A stretch of 64,000 bases of DNA from Glandiceps talaboti (GCF_964340395.1 NC_135560.1:5829498-5893497), one strand, 5' to 3'. Shown: positions 1 through 13,103, counted from the first letter of the stretch. Notes: generated from the letters alone by a model not told the origin. Numbers and translations: made by a program.

Positions 1-62
1 ACGCAGCTTTGCTTCGGTGATCGGACGAGAACCGGCTTTTTCCACGTAGTATGGCCGTAGAC
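1..62 (-). rRNA. 5S: 5S rRNA gene, partial (cut by window edge)
   Basis: Holds RNA positions 1-62 only; the 3' half lies outside the window. What is visible is the majority sequence. The spacer on its promoter side (63-558) is the short form. Confidence 0.95.
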
Positions 63-558
63 AAGGTTTTGAACAGAACCTTTGGTATTTATTACTAAAA
101 AGTGCTACTCTGACTATTCACCAATGACAACTTCAATATGTACGTATAGTTGGTGTGCGAAAATACAATCCAGATCCGATACTTTATAGATTTCACACTT
201 CTATATATATCAAAAGTTTCTACACGGCACAGGTACGTAGTGACAGGCTGTCACAGGTGATCCTAAAGTCGGCGCTGTTTACACCATTCAATTGCAAGTT
301 GCCCAACAGTAGTAAAGAATGAAAGTGTTTGTTGGGCTGCTGCATTGGCTGACACCTGGTGAGGAGTTAGAGCGGAATTAAAAGGAAGGGCCGATAATCA
401 TGACTTGGATAGTCTTGGTTCCCTAGCCTTTTGCCGCTGGAGGCTCTGCCTATGAGACTACCCCAAACGAATGAGTGTGGCGTCGAATTAAGAATGTATG
501 TGATTAAAGACGAGATGAATGATTGGTAAATAGAATGAACAGGACAAAAAAACAAAAA

Positions 559-676
559 GTCTACAGCACATGGTATTCCCAGACGGTCTCCCATTCAAGT
601 ACTGACCATGCCCGACGCAGCTTTGCTTCGGTGATCGGACGAGAACCGGCTTTTTCCACGTAGTATGGCCGTAGAC
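559..676 (-). rRNA. 5S: 5S rRNA gene 1
   Basis: 5S rRNA is the small RNA of the large ribosomal subunit, made by RNA polymerase III. The 118-nt gene starts GTCTACGGCC and ends GCTGTAGAC, which pair as helix I. It is followed by T-runs, so the mature RNA is probably 119-120 nt. Box A lies near 49-64, and the intermediate element and box C near 67-97. Helix II is 16-21/57-62, helix IV 81-86/91-95 with a GAGA loop, and helix V 67-71/104-108. RNA-sense numbering and the majority form used here are the reference for the other copies. This copy differs by U73C. The upstream spacer is short. Confidence 0.98.
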
Positions 677-1172
677 AAGGTTTTGAACAGAACCTTTGGT
701 ATTTATTACTAAAAAGTGCTACTCTGACTATTCACCAATGACAACTTCAATATGTACGTATAGTTGGTGTGCGAAAATACAATCCAGATCCGATACTTTA
801 TAGATTTCACACTTCTATATATATCAAAAGTTTCTACACGGCACAGGTACGTAGTGACAGGCTGTCACAGGTGATCCTAAAGTCGGCGCTGTTTACACCA
901 TTCAATTGCAAGTTGCCCAACAGTAGTAAAGAATGAAAGTGTTTGTTGGGCTGCTGCATTGGCTGACACCTGGTGAGGAGTTAGAGCGGAATTAAAAGGA
1001 AGGGCCGATAATCATGACTTGGATAGTCTTGGTTCCCTAGCCTTTTGCCGCTGGAGGCTCTGCCTATGAGACTACCCCAAACGAATGAGTGTGGCGTCGA
1101 ATTAAGAATGTATGTGATTAAAGACGAGATGAATGATTGGTAAATAGAATGAACAGGACAAAAAAACAAAAA

Positions 1173-1290
1173 GTCTACAGCACATGGTATTCCCAGACGG
1201 TCTCCCATTCAAGTACTGACCATGCCCGACGCAGCTTTGCTTCGGTGATCGGACGAGAACCGGCTTTTTCCACGTAGTATGGCCGTAGAC
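1173..1290 (-). rRNA. 5S: 5S rRNA gene 2
   Basis: U73C only. One G is missing in the upstream flank, so the TATA-like box sits at -29 rather than -30. Duplicate mate at 7044. Confidence 0.98.
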
Positions 1291-1857
1291 AAGGTTTTGA
1301 ACAGAACCTTTGTATTTATCACTAAAAAGTGCTACTCTGACTATTCACCAATGACAAATTCAATATGTACGTATAGTTGGTGTGCGAAAATACAATCCAG
1401 ATCCGATACTTTATAGATTTCACACTTCTATATCATATCAAAAGTTTCTACACGGCACAGGTACGTAGTGACAGGCTGTCACAGGTGATCCTAAAGTCGG
1501 CGCTGTTTACACCATTCAATTGCAAGTTGCCCAACAGTAGTAAAGAACCCACGGTATTGAAATACGTTATGAAAAAGTTACTTTTAAACAGAAGTTCGGT
1601 ACATTAAATCGCTAGTTGAAAGTGCTTGTTGGGCTGCTGCATTTGCTGACACCTGGTGAGGAGTTAGAGCGGAATTAAAAGGAAGGGCCGATAATCATGA
1701 CTTGGATAGTCTCGCGGTTCCCCAGCCTTTTCCCACTGGAGGCTCTGTCTATGAGACTACCCCATACGAATGAGTGTGGCGTCGAATTAAGAATGTATGT
1801 GATTAAAGACGAGATGAATGATGGGTAAATAGAATGAAAAGGTCAAAAAATCAAAAA

Positions 1858-1975
1858 GTCTACAGCACATGGTATTCCCAGACGGTCTCCCATTCAAGTA
1901 CTAACCATGCCCGTCGCAGCTTTGCTTCGGTGATCGGACGAGAACCGGCTTTTTCCACGTAGTATGGCCGTAGAC
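1858..1975 (-). rRNA. 5S: 5S rRNA gene 3
   Basis: U62A, which loses the A16-U62 pair at the end of helix II. Short upstream spacer. Duplicate mate at 7729. Confidence 0.98.
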
Positions 1976-2471
1976 AAGGTTTTGAACAGAACCTTTGGTA
2001 TTTATCACTAAAAAGTGCTACTCTGACTATTCACCAATGACAAATTCAATATGTACGTATAGTTGGTGTGCGAAAATACAATCCAGATCCGATACTTTAT
2101 AGATTTCACACTTCTATATATATCAAAAGTTTCTACACGGCACAGGTACGTAGTGACAGGCTGTCACAGGTGATCCTAAAGTCGGCGCTGTTTATACCAT
2201 TCAATTGCAAATTGCCCAACAGTAGTAAAGAATGAAAGTGTTTGTTGGGCTGCTGCATTGGCTGACACCTGGTGAGGAGTTAGAGCGGAATTAAAAGGAA
2301 GGGCCGATAATCATGACTTGGATAGTCTCGGTTCCCTAGCCTTTTGCCGCTGGAGGCTCTGCCTATGAGACTACCCCAAACGAATGATTGTGGCGTCGAA
2401 TTAAGAATGTATGTGCTTAAAGACGAGATGAATGATGGGTAAATAGAATGAAAAGGTCAAAAAATCAAAAA

Positions 2472-2589
2472 GTCTACAGCACATGGTATTCCCAGACGGT
2501 CTCCCATTCAAGTACTAACCATGCCCGTCGCAGCTTTGCTTCGGTGATCGGACGAGAACCGGCTTTTTCCACGTAGTATGGCCGTAGAC
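2472..2589 (-). rRNA. 5S: 5S rRNA gene 4
   Basis: U62A. Its promoter-side spacer carries the GACAGGAAGTCAC form of the spacer palindrome. Duplicate mate at 8343. Confidence 0.98.
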
Positions 2590-3149
2590 AAGGTTTTGAA
2601 CAGAACCTTTGGTATTTATCACTAAAAAGTGCTACTCTGACTATTCAACAATGACAAATTCAATATGTACGTATAGTTGGTGTGCGAAAATACAATCCAG
2701 ATCCGATACTTTATAGATTTCACGCTTCTATATCATATCAAAAGTTTCTACACGGCACAGGTACGTAGTGACAGGAAGTCACAGGTGATCCTAAAGTCGG
2801 CGCTGTTTACACCATTCAATTGCAAGTTGCCCAACAGTAGTAAAGAACCCACAGTATTGAAATACGTTATGAAAACGTTACCTTTAAACAGAAGTTCGGT
2901 ACATTAAATCGCTAGTTGAAAGTGTTTGTTGGGCTGCTGCATTGGCTGACACCTGGTGAGGAGTTAGAGCGGAATTAAAAGGAAGGGCCGATAATCATGA
3001 CTTGGATAGTCTTGGTTCCCTAGCCTTTTGCCGCTGGAGGCTCTGCCTATGAGACTACCCCAAACGAATGAGTGTGGCGTCGAATTAAGAATGTATGTGA
3101 TTAAAGACGAGACGAGGTAAATAGAATGAAAAGGTCAAAAAAACAAAAA

Positions 3150-3267
3150 GTCTACAGCACATGGTATTCCCAGACGGTCTCCCATTCAAGTACTAACCAT
3201 GCCCGACGCAGCTTTGCTTCGGTGATCGGACGAGAACCGGCTTTTTCCACGTAGTATGGCCGTAGAC
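3150..3267 (-). rRNA. 5S: 5S rRNA gene 5
   Basis: Majority form. Its 3' spacer is about 7 bp short (GAGACGAGG in place of GAGATGAATGATGGG). Duplicate mate at 9021. Confidence 0.98.
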
Positions 3268-3832
3268 AAGGTTTTGAACAGAACCTTTGGTATTTATCAC
3301 TAAAAAGTGCTACTCTGACTATTCAGCAATGACAACTTCAATATGTACTTACAGTTGGTGTGCGAAAATACAATCCAGATCCGATACTTTATAGATTTCA
3401 CACTTCTATATCATATCAAAAGTTTCTACACGGCACAGGTACGTAGTGACAGGCTGTCACAGGTGATCCTAAAGTCGGCACTGTTTACACCATTCAATTG
3501 CAAGTTGCCCAACAGTAGTAAAGAACCCACGGTATTGAAATACGTTATGAAAAAGTTACTTTTAAACAGAAGTTCGGTACATTAAATCGCTAGTTGAAAG
3601 TGCTTGTTGGGCTGCTGCATTGGCTGACACCTGGTGAGGAGTTAGAGCGGAATTAAAAGGAAGGGCCGATAATCATGACTTGGATAGTCTCGTTTCCCAG
3701 CCTTTTGCCGCTGGAGGCTCTGCCTATGAGACTACCCCATACGAATGAGTGTGGCGTCGAATTAAGAATATATGTGATTAAAGACGAGATGAATGATGGG
3801 TAAATAGAATGAAAAGGTCAAAAAATCAAAAA

Positions 3833-3950
3833 GTCTACAGCACATGGTATTCCCAGACGGTCTCCCATTCAAGTACTAACCATGCCCGACGCAGCTTTGC
3901 TTCGGTGATCGGACGAGAACCGGCTGTTTCCACGTAGTATGGCCGTAGAC
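3833..3950 (-). rRNA. 5S: 5S rRNA gene 6
   Basis: A25C in the A-rich loop between helices II and III. Short upstream spacer. Duplicate mate at 9704. Confidence 0.98.
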
Positions 3951-4446
3951 AAGGTTTTGAACAGAACCTTTGGTATTTATCACTAAAAAGTGCTACTCTG
4001 ACTATTCACCAATGACAAATTCAATATGTACGTATAGTTGGTGTGCGAAAATACAATCCAGATCCGATACTTTATAGATTTCACACTTCTATATATATCA
4101 AAAGTTTCTACACGGCACAGGTACATAGTGACAGGCTGTCACAGGTGATCCTAAAGTCGGCGCTGTTTATACCATTCAATTGCAAATTGCCCAACAGTAG
4201 TAAAGAATGAAAGTGTTTGTTGGGCTGCTGCATTGGCTGACACCTGGTGAGGAGTTAGAGCGGAATTAAAAGGAAGGGCCGATAATCATGACTTGGATAG
4301 TCTTGGTTCCCTAGCCTTTTGCCGCTGGAGGCTCTGCCTATGAGACTACCCCAAACGAATGAGTGTGGCGTCGAATTAAGAATGTATGTGATTAAAGACG
4401 AGATGAATGATTGGTAAATAGAATGAACAGGTCAAAAAAACAAAAA

Positions 4447-4564
4447 GTCTACAGCACATGGTATTCCCAGACGGTCTCCCATTCAAGTACTGACCATGCC
4501 CGACGCAGCTTTGCTTCGGTGATCGGACGAGAACCGGCTTTTTCCACGTAGTATGGCCGTAGAC
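4447..4564 (-). rRNA. 5S: 5S rRNA gene 7
   Basis: U73C; TATA-like box at -29. Duplicate mate at 10318. Confidence 0.98.
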
Positions 4565-5131
4565 AAGGTTTTGAACAGAACCTTTGTATTTATCACTAAA
4601 AAGTGCTACTCTGACTATTCACCAATGACAAATTCAATATGTACGTATAGTTGGTGTGCGAAAATACAATCCAGATCCGATACTTTATAGATTTCACACT
4701 TCTATATCATATCAAAAGTTTCTACACGGCACAGGTACGTAGTGACAGGCTGTCACAGGTGATCCTAAAGTCGGCGCTGTTTACACCATTCAATTGCAAG
4801 TTGCCCAACAGTAGTAAAGAACCCACGGTATTGAAATACGTTATGAAAAAGTTACTTTTAAACAGAAGTTCGGTACATTAAATCGCTAGTTGAAAGTGCT
4901 TGTTGGGCTGCTGCATTTGCTGACACCTGGTGAGGAGTTAGAGCGGAATTAAAAGGAAGGGCCAATAATCATGACTTGGATAGTCTCGCGGTTCCCCAGC
5001 CTTTTCCCACTGGAGGCTCTGTCTATGAGACTACCCCATAAGAATGAGTGTGGCGTCGAATTAAGAATGTATGTGATTAAAGACGAGATGAATGATGGGT
5101 AAATAGAATGAAAAGGTCAAAAAATCAAAAA

Positions 5132-5249
5132 GTCTACAGCACATGGTATTCCCAGACGGTCTCCCATTCAAGTACTAACCATGCCCGACGCAGCTTTGCT
5201 TCGGTGATCGGACGAGAACCGGCTTTTTCCACGTAGTATGGCCGTAGAC
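5132..5249 (-). rRNA. 5S: 5S rRNA gene 8
   Basis: Majority form with short upstream spacer. Duplicate mate at 11003. Confidence 0.98.
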
Positions 5250-5745
5250 AAGGTTTTGAACAGAACCTTTGGTATTTATTACTAAAAAGTGCTACTCTGA
5301 CTATTCACCAATGACAACTTCAATATGTACGTATAGTTGGTGTGCGAAAATACAATCCAGATCCGATACTTTATAGATTTCACACTTCTATATATATCAA
5401 AAGTTTCTACACGGCACAGGTACGTAGTGACAGGCTGTCACAGGTGATCCTAAAGTCGGCGCTGTTTACACCATTCAATTGCAAGTTGCCCAACAGTAGT
5501 AAAGAATGAAAGTGTTTGTTGGGCTGCTGCATTGGCTGACACCTGGTGAGGAGTTAGAGCGGAATTAAAAGGAAGGGCCGATAATCATGACTTGGATAGT
5601 CTTGGTTCCCTAGCCTTTTGCCGCTGGAGGCTCTGCCTATGAGACTACCCCAAACGAATGAGTGTGGCGTCGAATTAAGAATGTATGTGATTAAAGACGA
5701 GATGAATGATTGGTAAATAGAATGAACAGGACAAAAAAACAAAAA

Positions 5746-5863
5746 GTCTACAGCACATGGTATTCCCAGACGGTCTCCCATTCAAGTACTGACCATGCCC
5801 GACGCAGCTTTGCTTCGGTGATCGGACGAGAACCGGCTTTTTCCACGTAGTATGGCCGTAGAC
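5746..5863 (-). rRNA. 5S: 5S rRNA gene 9
   Basis: U73C; TATA-like box at -29. Duplicate mate at 11617. Confidence 0.98.
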
Positions 5864-6430
5864 AAGGTTTTGAACAGAACCTTTGTATTTATCACTAAAA
5901 AGTGCTACTCTGACTATTCACCAATGACAAATTCAATATGTACGTATAGTTGGTGTGCGAAAATACAATCCAGATCCGATACTTTATAGATTTCACACTT
6001 CTATATCATATCAAAAGTTTCTACACGGCACAGGTACGTAGTGACAGGCTGTCACAGGTGATCCTAAAGTCGGCGCTGTTTACACCATTCAATTGCAAGT
6101 TGCCCAACAGTAGTAAAGAACCCACGGTATTGAAATACGTTATGAAAAAGTTACTTTTAAACAGAAGTTCGGTACATTAAATCGCTAGTTGAAAGTGCTT
6201 GTTGGGCTGCTGCATTTGCTGACACCTGGTGAGGAGTTAGAGCGGAATTAAAAGGAAGGGCCGATAATCATGACTTGGATAGTCTCGCGGTTCCCCAGCC
6301 TTTTCCCACTGGAGGCTCTGTCTATGAGACTACCCCATACGAATGAGTGTGGCGTCGAATTAAGAATGTATGTGATTAAAGACGAGATGAATGATGGGTA
6401 AATAGAATGAAAAGGTCAAAAAATCAAAAA

Positions 6431-6548
6431 GTCTACAGCACATGGTATTCCCAGACGGTCTCCCATTCAAGTACTAACCATGCCCGTCGCAGCTTTGCTT
6501 CGGTGATCGGACGAGAACCGGCTTTTTCCACGTAGTATGGCCGTAGAC
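6431..6548 (-). rRNA. 5S: 5S rRNA gene 10
   Basis: U62A; TATA-like box at -29; short upstream spacer (495 nt). It lies at the junction of the two 5,871-bp blocks. Duplicate mate at 12302. Confidence 0.98.
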
Positions 6549-7043
6549 AAGGTTTTGAACAGAACCTTTGTATTTATCACTAAAAAGTGCTACTCTGACT
6601 ATTCACCAATGACAACTTCAATATGTACGTATAGTTGGTGTGCGAAAATACAATCCAGATCCGATACTTTATAGATTTCACACTTCTATATATATCAAAA
6701 GTTTCTACACGGCACAGGTACGTAGTGACAGGCTGTCACAGGTGATCCTAAAGTCGGCGCTGTTTACACCATTCAATTGCAAGTTGCCCAACAGTAGTAA
6801 AGAATGAAAGTGTTTGTTGGGCTGCTGCATTGGCTGACACCTGGTGAGGAGTTAGAGCGGAATTAAAAGGAAGGGCCGATAATCATGACTTGGATAGTCT
6901 TGGTTCCCTAGCCTTTTGCCGCTGGAGGCTCTGCCTATGAGACTACCCCAAACGAATGAGTGTGGCGTCGAATTAAGAATGTATGTGATTAAAGACGAGA
7001 TGAATGATTGGTAAATAGAATGAACAGGACAAAAAAACAAAAA

Positions 7044-7161
7044 GTCTACAGCACATGGTATTCCCAGACGGTCTCCCATTCAAGTACTGACCATGCCCGA
7101 CGCAGCTTTGCTTCGGTGATCGGACGAGAACCGGCTTTTTCCACGTAGTATGGCCGTAGAC
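7044..7161 (-). rRNA. 5S: 5S rRNA gene 11
   Basis: U73C; TATA-like box at -29. Mate of 1173. Confidence 0.98.
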
Positions 7162-7728
7162 AAGGTTTTGAACAGAACCTTTGTATTTATCACTAAAAAG
7201 TGCTACTCTGACTATTCACCAATGACAAATTCAATATGTACGTATAGTTGGTGTGCGAAAATACAATCCAGATCCGATACTTTATAGATTTCACACTTCT
7301 ATATCATATCAAAAGTTTCTACACGGCACAGGTACGTAGTGACAGGCTGTCACAGGTGATCCTAAAGTCGGCGCTGTTTACACCATTCAATTGCAAGTTG
7401 CCCAACAGTAGTAAAGAACCGACGGTATTGAAATACGTTATGAAAAAGTTACTTTTAAACAGAAGTTCGGTACATTAAATCGCTAGTTGAAAGTGCTTGT
7501 TGGGCTGCTGCATTTGCTGACACCTGGTGAGGAGTTAGAGCGGAATTAAAAGGAAGGGCCGATAATCATGACTTGGATAGTCTCGCGGTTCCCCAGCCTT
7601 TTCCCACTGGAGGCTCTGTCTATGAGACTACCCCATACGAATGAGTGTGGCGTCGAATTAAGAATGTATGTGATTAAAGACGAGATGAATGATGGGTAAA
7701 TAGAATGAAAAGGTCAAAAAATCAAAAA

Positions 7729-7846
7729 GTCTACAGCACATGGTATTCCCAGACGGTCTCCCATTCAAGTACTAACCATGCCCGTCGCAGCTTTGCTTCG
7801 GTGATCGGACGAGAACCGGCTTTTTCCACGTAGTATGGCCGTAGAC
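7729..7846 (-). rRNA. 5S: 5S rRNA gene 12
   Basis: U62A; short upstream spacer. Mate of 1858. Confidence 0.98.
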
Positions 7847-8342
7847 AAGGTTTTGAACAGAACCTTTGGTATTTATCACTAAAAAGTGCTACTCTGACTA
7901 TTCACCAATGACAAATTCAATATGTACGTATAGTTGGTGTGCGAAAATACAATCCAGATCCGATACTTTATAGATTTCACACTTCTATATATATCAAAAG
8001 TTTCTACACGGCACAGGTACGTAGTGACAGGCTGTCACAGGTGATCCTAAAGTCGGCGCTGTTTATACCATTCAATTGCAAATTGCCCAACAGTAGTAAA
8101 GAATGAAAGTGTTTGTTGGGCTGCTGCATTGGCTGACACCTGGTGAGGAGTTAGAGCGGAATTAAAAGGAAGGGCCGATAATCATGACTTGGATAGTCTC
8201 GGTTCCCTAGCCTTTTGCCGCTGGAGGCTCTGCCTATGAGACTACCCCAAACGAATGATTGTGGCGTCGAATTAAGAATGTATGTGCTTAAAGACGAGAT
8301 GAATGATGGGTAAATAGAATGAAAAGGTCAAAAAATCAAAAA

Positions 8343-8460
8343 GTCTACAGCACATGGTATTCCCAGACGGTCTCCCATTCAAGTACTAACCATGCCCGTC
8401 GCAGCTTTGCTTCGGTGATCGGACGAGAACCGGCTTTTTCCACGTAGTATGGCCGTAGAC
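8343..8460 (-). rRNA. 5S: 5S rRNA gene 13
   Basis: U62A. Mate of 2472. Confidence 0.98.
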
Positions 8461-9020
8461 AAGGTTTTGAACAGAACCTTTGGTATTTATCACTAAAAAG
8501 TGCTACTCTGACTATTCAACAATGACAAATTCAATATGTACGTATAGTTGGTGTGCGAAAATACAATCCAGATCCGATACTTTATAGATTTCACGCTTCT
8601 ATATCATATCAAAAGTTTCTACACGGCACAGGTACGTAGTGACAGGAAGTCACAGGTGATCCTAAAGTCGGCGCTGTTTACACCATTCAATTGCAAGTTG
8701 CCCAACAGTAGTAAAGAACCCACAGTATTGAAATACGTTATGAAAACGTTACCTTTAAACAGAAGTTCGGTACATTAAATCGCTAGTTGAAAGTGTTTGT
8801 TGGGCTGCTGCATTGGCTGACACCTGGTGAGGAGTTAGAGCGGAATTAAAAGGAAGGGCCGATAATCATGACTTGGATAGTCTTGGTTCCCTAGCCTTTT
8901 GCCGCTGGAGGCTCTGCCTATGAGACTACCCCAAACGAATGAGTGTGGCGTCGAATTAAGAATGTATGTGATTAAAGACGAGACGAGGTAAATAGAATGA
9001 AAAGGTCAAAAAAACAAAAA

Positions 9021-9138
9021 GTCTACAGCACATGGTATTCCCAGACGGTCTCCCATTCAAGTACTAACCATGCCCGACGCAGCTTTGCTTCGGTGATCGG
9101 ACGAGAACCGGCTTTTTCCACGTAGTATGGCCGTAGAC
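9021..9138 (-). rRNA. 5S: 5S rRNA gene 14
   Basis: Majority form with the same shortened 3' spacer as its mate at 3150. Confidence 0.98.
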
Positions 9139-9703
9139 AAGGTTTTGAACAGAACCTTTGGTATTTATCACTAAAAAGTGCTACTCTGACTATTCAGCAA
9201 TGACAACTTCAATATGTACTTACAGTTGGTGTGCGAAAATACAATCCAGATCCGATACTTTATAGATTTCACACTTCTATATCATATCAAAAGTTTCTAC
9301 ACGGCACAGGTACGTAGTGACAGGCTGTCACAGGTGATCCTAAAGTCGGCACTGTTTACACCATTCAATTGCAAGTTGCCCAACAGTAGTAAAGAACCCA
9401 CGGTATTGAAATACGTTATGAAAAAGTTACTTTTAAACAGAAGTTCGGTACATTAAATCGCTAGTTGAAAGTGCTTGTTGGGCTGCTGCATTGGCTGACA
9501 CCTGGTGAGGAGTTAGAGCGGAATTAAAAGGAAGGGCCGATAATCATGACTTGGATAGTCTCGTTTCCCAGCCTTTTGCCGCTGGAGGCTCTGCCTATGA
9601 GACTACCCCATACGAATGAGTGTGGCGTCGAATTAAGAATATATGTGATTAAAGACGAGATGAATGATGGGTAAATAGAATGAAAAGGTCAAAAAATCAA
9701 AAA

Positions 9704-9821
9704 GTCTACAGCACATGGTATTCCCAGACGGTCTCCCATTCAAGTACTAACCATGCCCGACGCAGCTTTGCTTCGGTGATCGGACGAGAACCGGCTGTTT
9801 CCACGTAGTATGGCCGTAGAC
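9704..9821 (-). rRNA. 5S: 5S rRNA gene 15
   Basis: A25C; short upstream spacer. Mate of 3833. Confidence 0.98.
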
Positions 9822-10317
9822 AAGGTTTTGAACAGAACCTTTGGTATTTATCACTAAAAAGTGCTACTCTGACTATTCACCAATGACAAATTCAATATGT
9901 ACGTATAGTTGGTGTGCGAAAATACAATCCAGATCCGATACTTTATAGATTTCACACTTCTATATATATCAAAAGTTTCTACACGGCACAGGTACATAGT
10001 GACAGGCTGTCACAGGTGATCCTAAAGTCGGCGCTGTTTATACCATTCAATTGCAAATTGCCCAACAGTAGTAAAGAATGAAAGTGTTTGTTGGGCTGCT
10101 GCATTGGCTGACACCTGGTGAGGAGTTAGAGCGGAATTAAAAGGAAGGGCCGATAATCATGACTTGGATAGTCTTGGTTCCCTAGCCTTTTGCCGCTGGA
10201 GGCTCTGCCTATGAGACTACCCCAAACGAATGAGTGTGGCGTCGAATTAAGAATGTATGTGATTAAAGACGAGATGAATGATTGGTAAATAGAATGAACA
10301 GGTCAAAAAAACAAAAA

Positions 10318-10435
10318 GTCTACAGCACATGGTATTCCCAGACGGTCTCCCATTCAAGTACTGACCATGCCCGACGCAGCTTTGCTTCGGTGATCGGACG
10401 AGAACCGGCTTTTTCCACGTAGTATGGCCGTAGAC
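10318..10435 (-). rRNA. 5S: 5S rRNA gene 16
   Basis: U73C; TATA-like box at -29. Mate of 4447. Confidence 0.98.
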
Positions 10436-11002
10436 AAGGTTTTGAACAGAACCTTTGTATTTATCACTAAAAAGTGCTACTCTGACTATTCACCAATGAC
10501 AAATTCAATATGTACGTATAGTTGGTGTGCGAAAATACAATCCAGATCCGATACTTTATAGATTTCACACTTCTATATCATATCAAAAGTTTCTACACGG
10601 CACAGGTACGTAGTGACAGGCTGTCACAGGTGATCCTAAAGTCGGCGCTGTTTACACCATTCAATTGCAAGTTGCCCAACAGTAGTAAAGAACCCACGGT
10701 ATTGAAATACGTTATGAAAAAGTTACTTTTAAACAGAAGTTCGGTACATTAAATCGCTAGTTGAAAGTGCTTGTTGGGCTGCTGCATTTGCTGACACCTG
10801 GTGAGGAGTTAGAGCGGAATTAAAAGGAAGGGCCAATAATCATGACTTGGATAGTCTCGCGGTTCCCCAGCCTTTTCCCACTGGAGGCTCTGTCTATGAG
10901 ACTACCCCATAAGAATGAGTGTGGCGTCGAATTAAGAATGTATGTGATTAAAGACGAGATGAATGATGGGTAAATAGAATGAAAAGGTCAAAAAATCAAA
11001 AA

Positions 11003-11120
11003 GTCTACAGCACATGGTATTCCCAGACGGTCTCCCATTCAAGTACTAACCATGCCCGACGCAGCTTTGCTTCGGTGATCGGACGAGAACCGGCTTTTTC
11101 CACGTAGTATGGCCGTAGAC
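11003..11120 (-). rRNA. 5S: 5S rRNA gene 17
   Basis: Majority form; short upstream spacer. Mate of 5132. Confidence 0.98.
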
Positions 11121-11616
11121 AAGGTTTTGAACAGAACCTTTGGTATTTATTACTAAAAAGTGCTACTCTGACTATTCACCAATGACAACTTCAATATGTA
11201 CGTATAGTTGGTGTGCGAAAATACAATCCAGATCCGATACTTTATAGATTTCACACTTCTATATATATCAAAAGTTTCTACACGGCACAGGTACGTAGTG
11301 ACAGGCTGTCACAGGTGATCCTAAAGTCGGCGCTGTTTACACCATTCAATTGCAAGTTGCCCAACAGTAGTAAAGAATGAAAGTGTTTGTTGGGCTGCTG
11401 CATTGGCTGACACCTGGTGAGGAGTTAGAGCGGAATTAAAAGGAAGGGCCGATAATCATGACTTGGATAGTCTTGGTTCCCTAGCCTTTTGCCGCTGGAG
11501 GCTCTGCCTATGAGACTACCCCAAACGAATGAGTGTGGCGTCGAATTAAGAATGTATGTGATTAAAGACGAGATGAATGATTGGTAAATAGAATGAACAG
11601 GACAAAAAAACAAAAA

Positions 11617-11734
11617 GTCTACAGCACATGGTATTCCCAGACGGTCTCCCATTCAAGTACTGACCATGCCCGACGCAGCTTTGCTTCGGTGATCGGACGA
11701 GAACCGGCTTTTTCCACGTAGTATGGCCGTAGAC
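11617..11734 (-). rRNA. 5S: 5S rRNA gene 18
   Basis: U73C; TATA-like box at -29. Mate of 5746. Confidence 0.98.
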
Positions 11735-12301
11735 AAGGTTTTGAACAGAACCTTTGTATTTATCACTAAAAAGTGCTACTCTGACTATTCACCAATGACA
11801 AATTCAATATGTACGTATAGTTGGTGTGCGAAAATACAATCCAGATCCGATACTTTATAGATTTCACACTTCTATATCATATCAAAAGTTTCTACACGGC
11901 ACAGGTACGTAGTGACAGGCTGTCACAGGTGATCCTAAAGTCGGCGCTGTTTACACCATTCAATTGCAAGTTGCCCAACAGTAGTAAAGAACCCACGGTA
12001 TTGAAATACGTTATGAAAAAGTTACTTTTAAACAGAAGTTCGGTACATTAAATCGCTAGTTGAAAGTGCTTGTTGGGCTGCTGCATTTGCTGACACCTGG
12101 TGAGGAGTTAGAGCGGAATTAAAAGGAAGGGCCGATAATCATGACTTGGATAGTCTCGCGGTTCCCCAGCCTTTTCCCACTGGAGGCTCTGTCTATGAGA
12201 CTACCCCATACGAATGAGTGTGGCGTCGAATTAAGAATGTATGTGATTAAAGACGAGATGAATGATGGGTAAATAGAATGAAAAGGTCAAAAAATCAAAA
12301 A

Positions 12302-12419
12302 GTCTACAGCACATGGTATTCCCAGACGGTCTCCCATTCAAGTACTAACCATGCCCGTCGCAGCTTTGCTTCGGTGATCGGACGAGAACCGGCTTTTTCC
12401 ACGTAGTATGGCCGTAGAC
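12302..12419 (-). rRNA. 5S: 5S rRNA gene 19
   Basis: U62A; last gene of the second 5,871-bp block. Unlike its mate at 6431 it has a long upstream spacer. Confidence 0.98.
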
Positions 12420-12985
12420 AAGGTTTTGAACAGAACCTTTGGTATTTATTACTAAAAAGTGCTACTCTGACTATTCAGCAATGACAACTTCAATATGTAC
12501 GTATAGTTGGTGTGCGAAAATACAATCCAGATCCGATACTTTATAGATTTCACGCTTCTATATCATATCAAAAGTTTCTACACGGCACAGGTACGTAGTG
12601 ACAGGAAGTCACAGGTGATCCTAAAGTCGGCGCTGTTTACACCATTCAATTGCAAGTTGCCCAACAGTAGTAAAGAACCCACAGTATTGAAATACGTTAT
12701 GAAAACGTTACCTTTAAACAGAAGTTCGGTACATTAAATCGCTAGTTGAAAGTGTTTGTTGGGCTGCTGCATTGGCTGACACCTGGTGAGGAGTTAGAGC
12801 GGAATTAAAAGGAAGGGCCGATAATCATGACTTGGATAGTCTTGGTTCCCTAGCCTTTTGCCGCTGGAGGCTCTGCCTATGACACTACCCCAAACGAATG
12901 ATTGTGGCGTCGAATTAAGAATGTATGTGATTAAAGACGAGATGAATGATGGGTAAATAGAATGAAAAGGTCAAAAAATCAAAAA

Positions 12986-13103
12986 GTCTACAGCACATGG
13001 TATTCCCAGACGGTCTCCCATTCAAGTACTAACCATGCCCGACGCAGCTTTGCTTCGGTGATCGGACGAGAACCGGCTTTTTCCACGTAGTATGGCCGTA
13101 GAC
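12986..13103 (-). rRNA. 5S: 5S rRNA gene 20
   Basis: Majority form. The upstream flank has one extra T (CCTTTTGG on the plus strand), which moves the TATA-like box to -31. This is the last short spacer (497 nt) before the retrotransposon. Confidence 0.98.

Larger units (their letters stand above)
677..12418. repeat. Tandem pair of 5,871-bp blocks (nine 5S units each)
   Basis: Copies are about 677-6547 and 6548-12418. Nine consecutive 5S genes (1173 to 6431) recur at exactly +5,871 with the same private 5S variants, short or long spacer order and indels. One difference noticed is CCGACGG at about 7399 against CCCACGG at about 1528. Boundaries are approximate. Confidence 0.9.
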
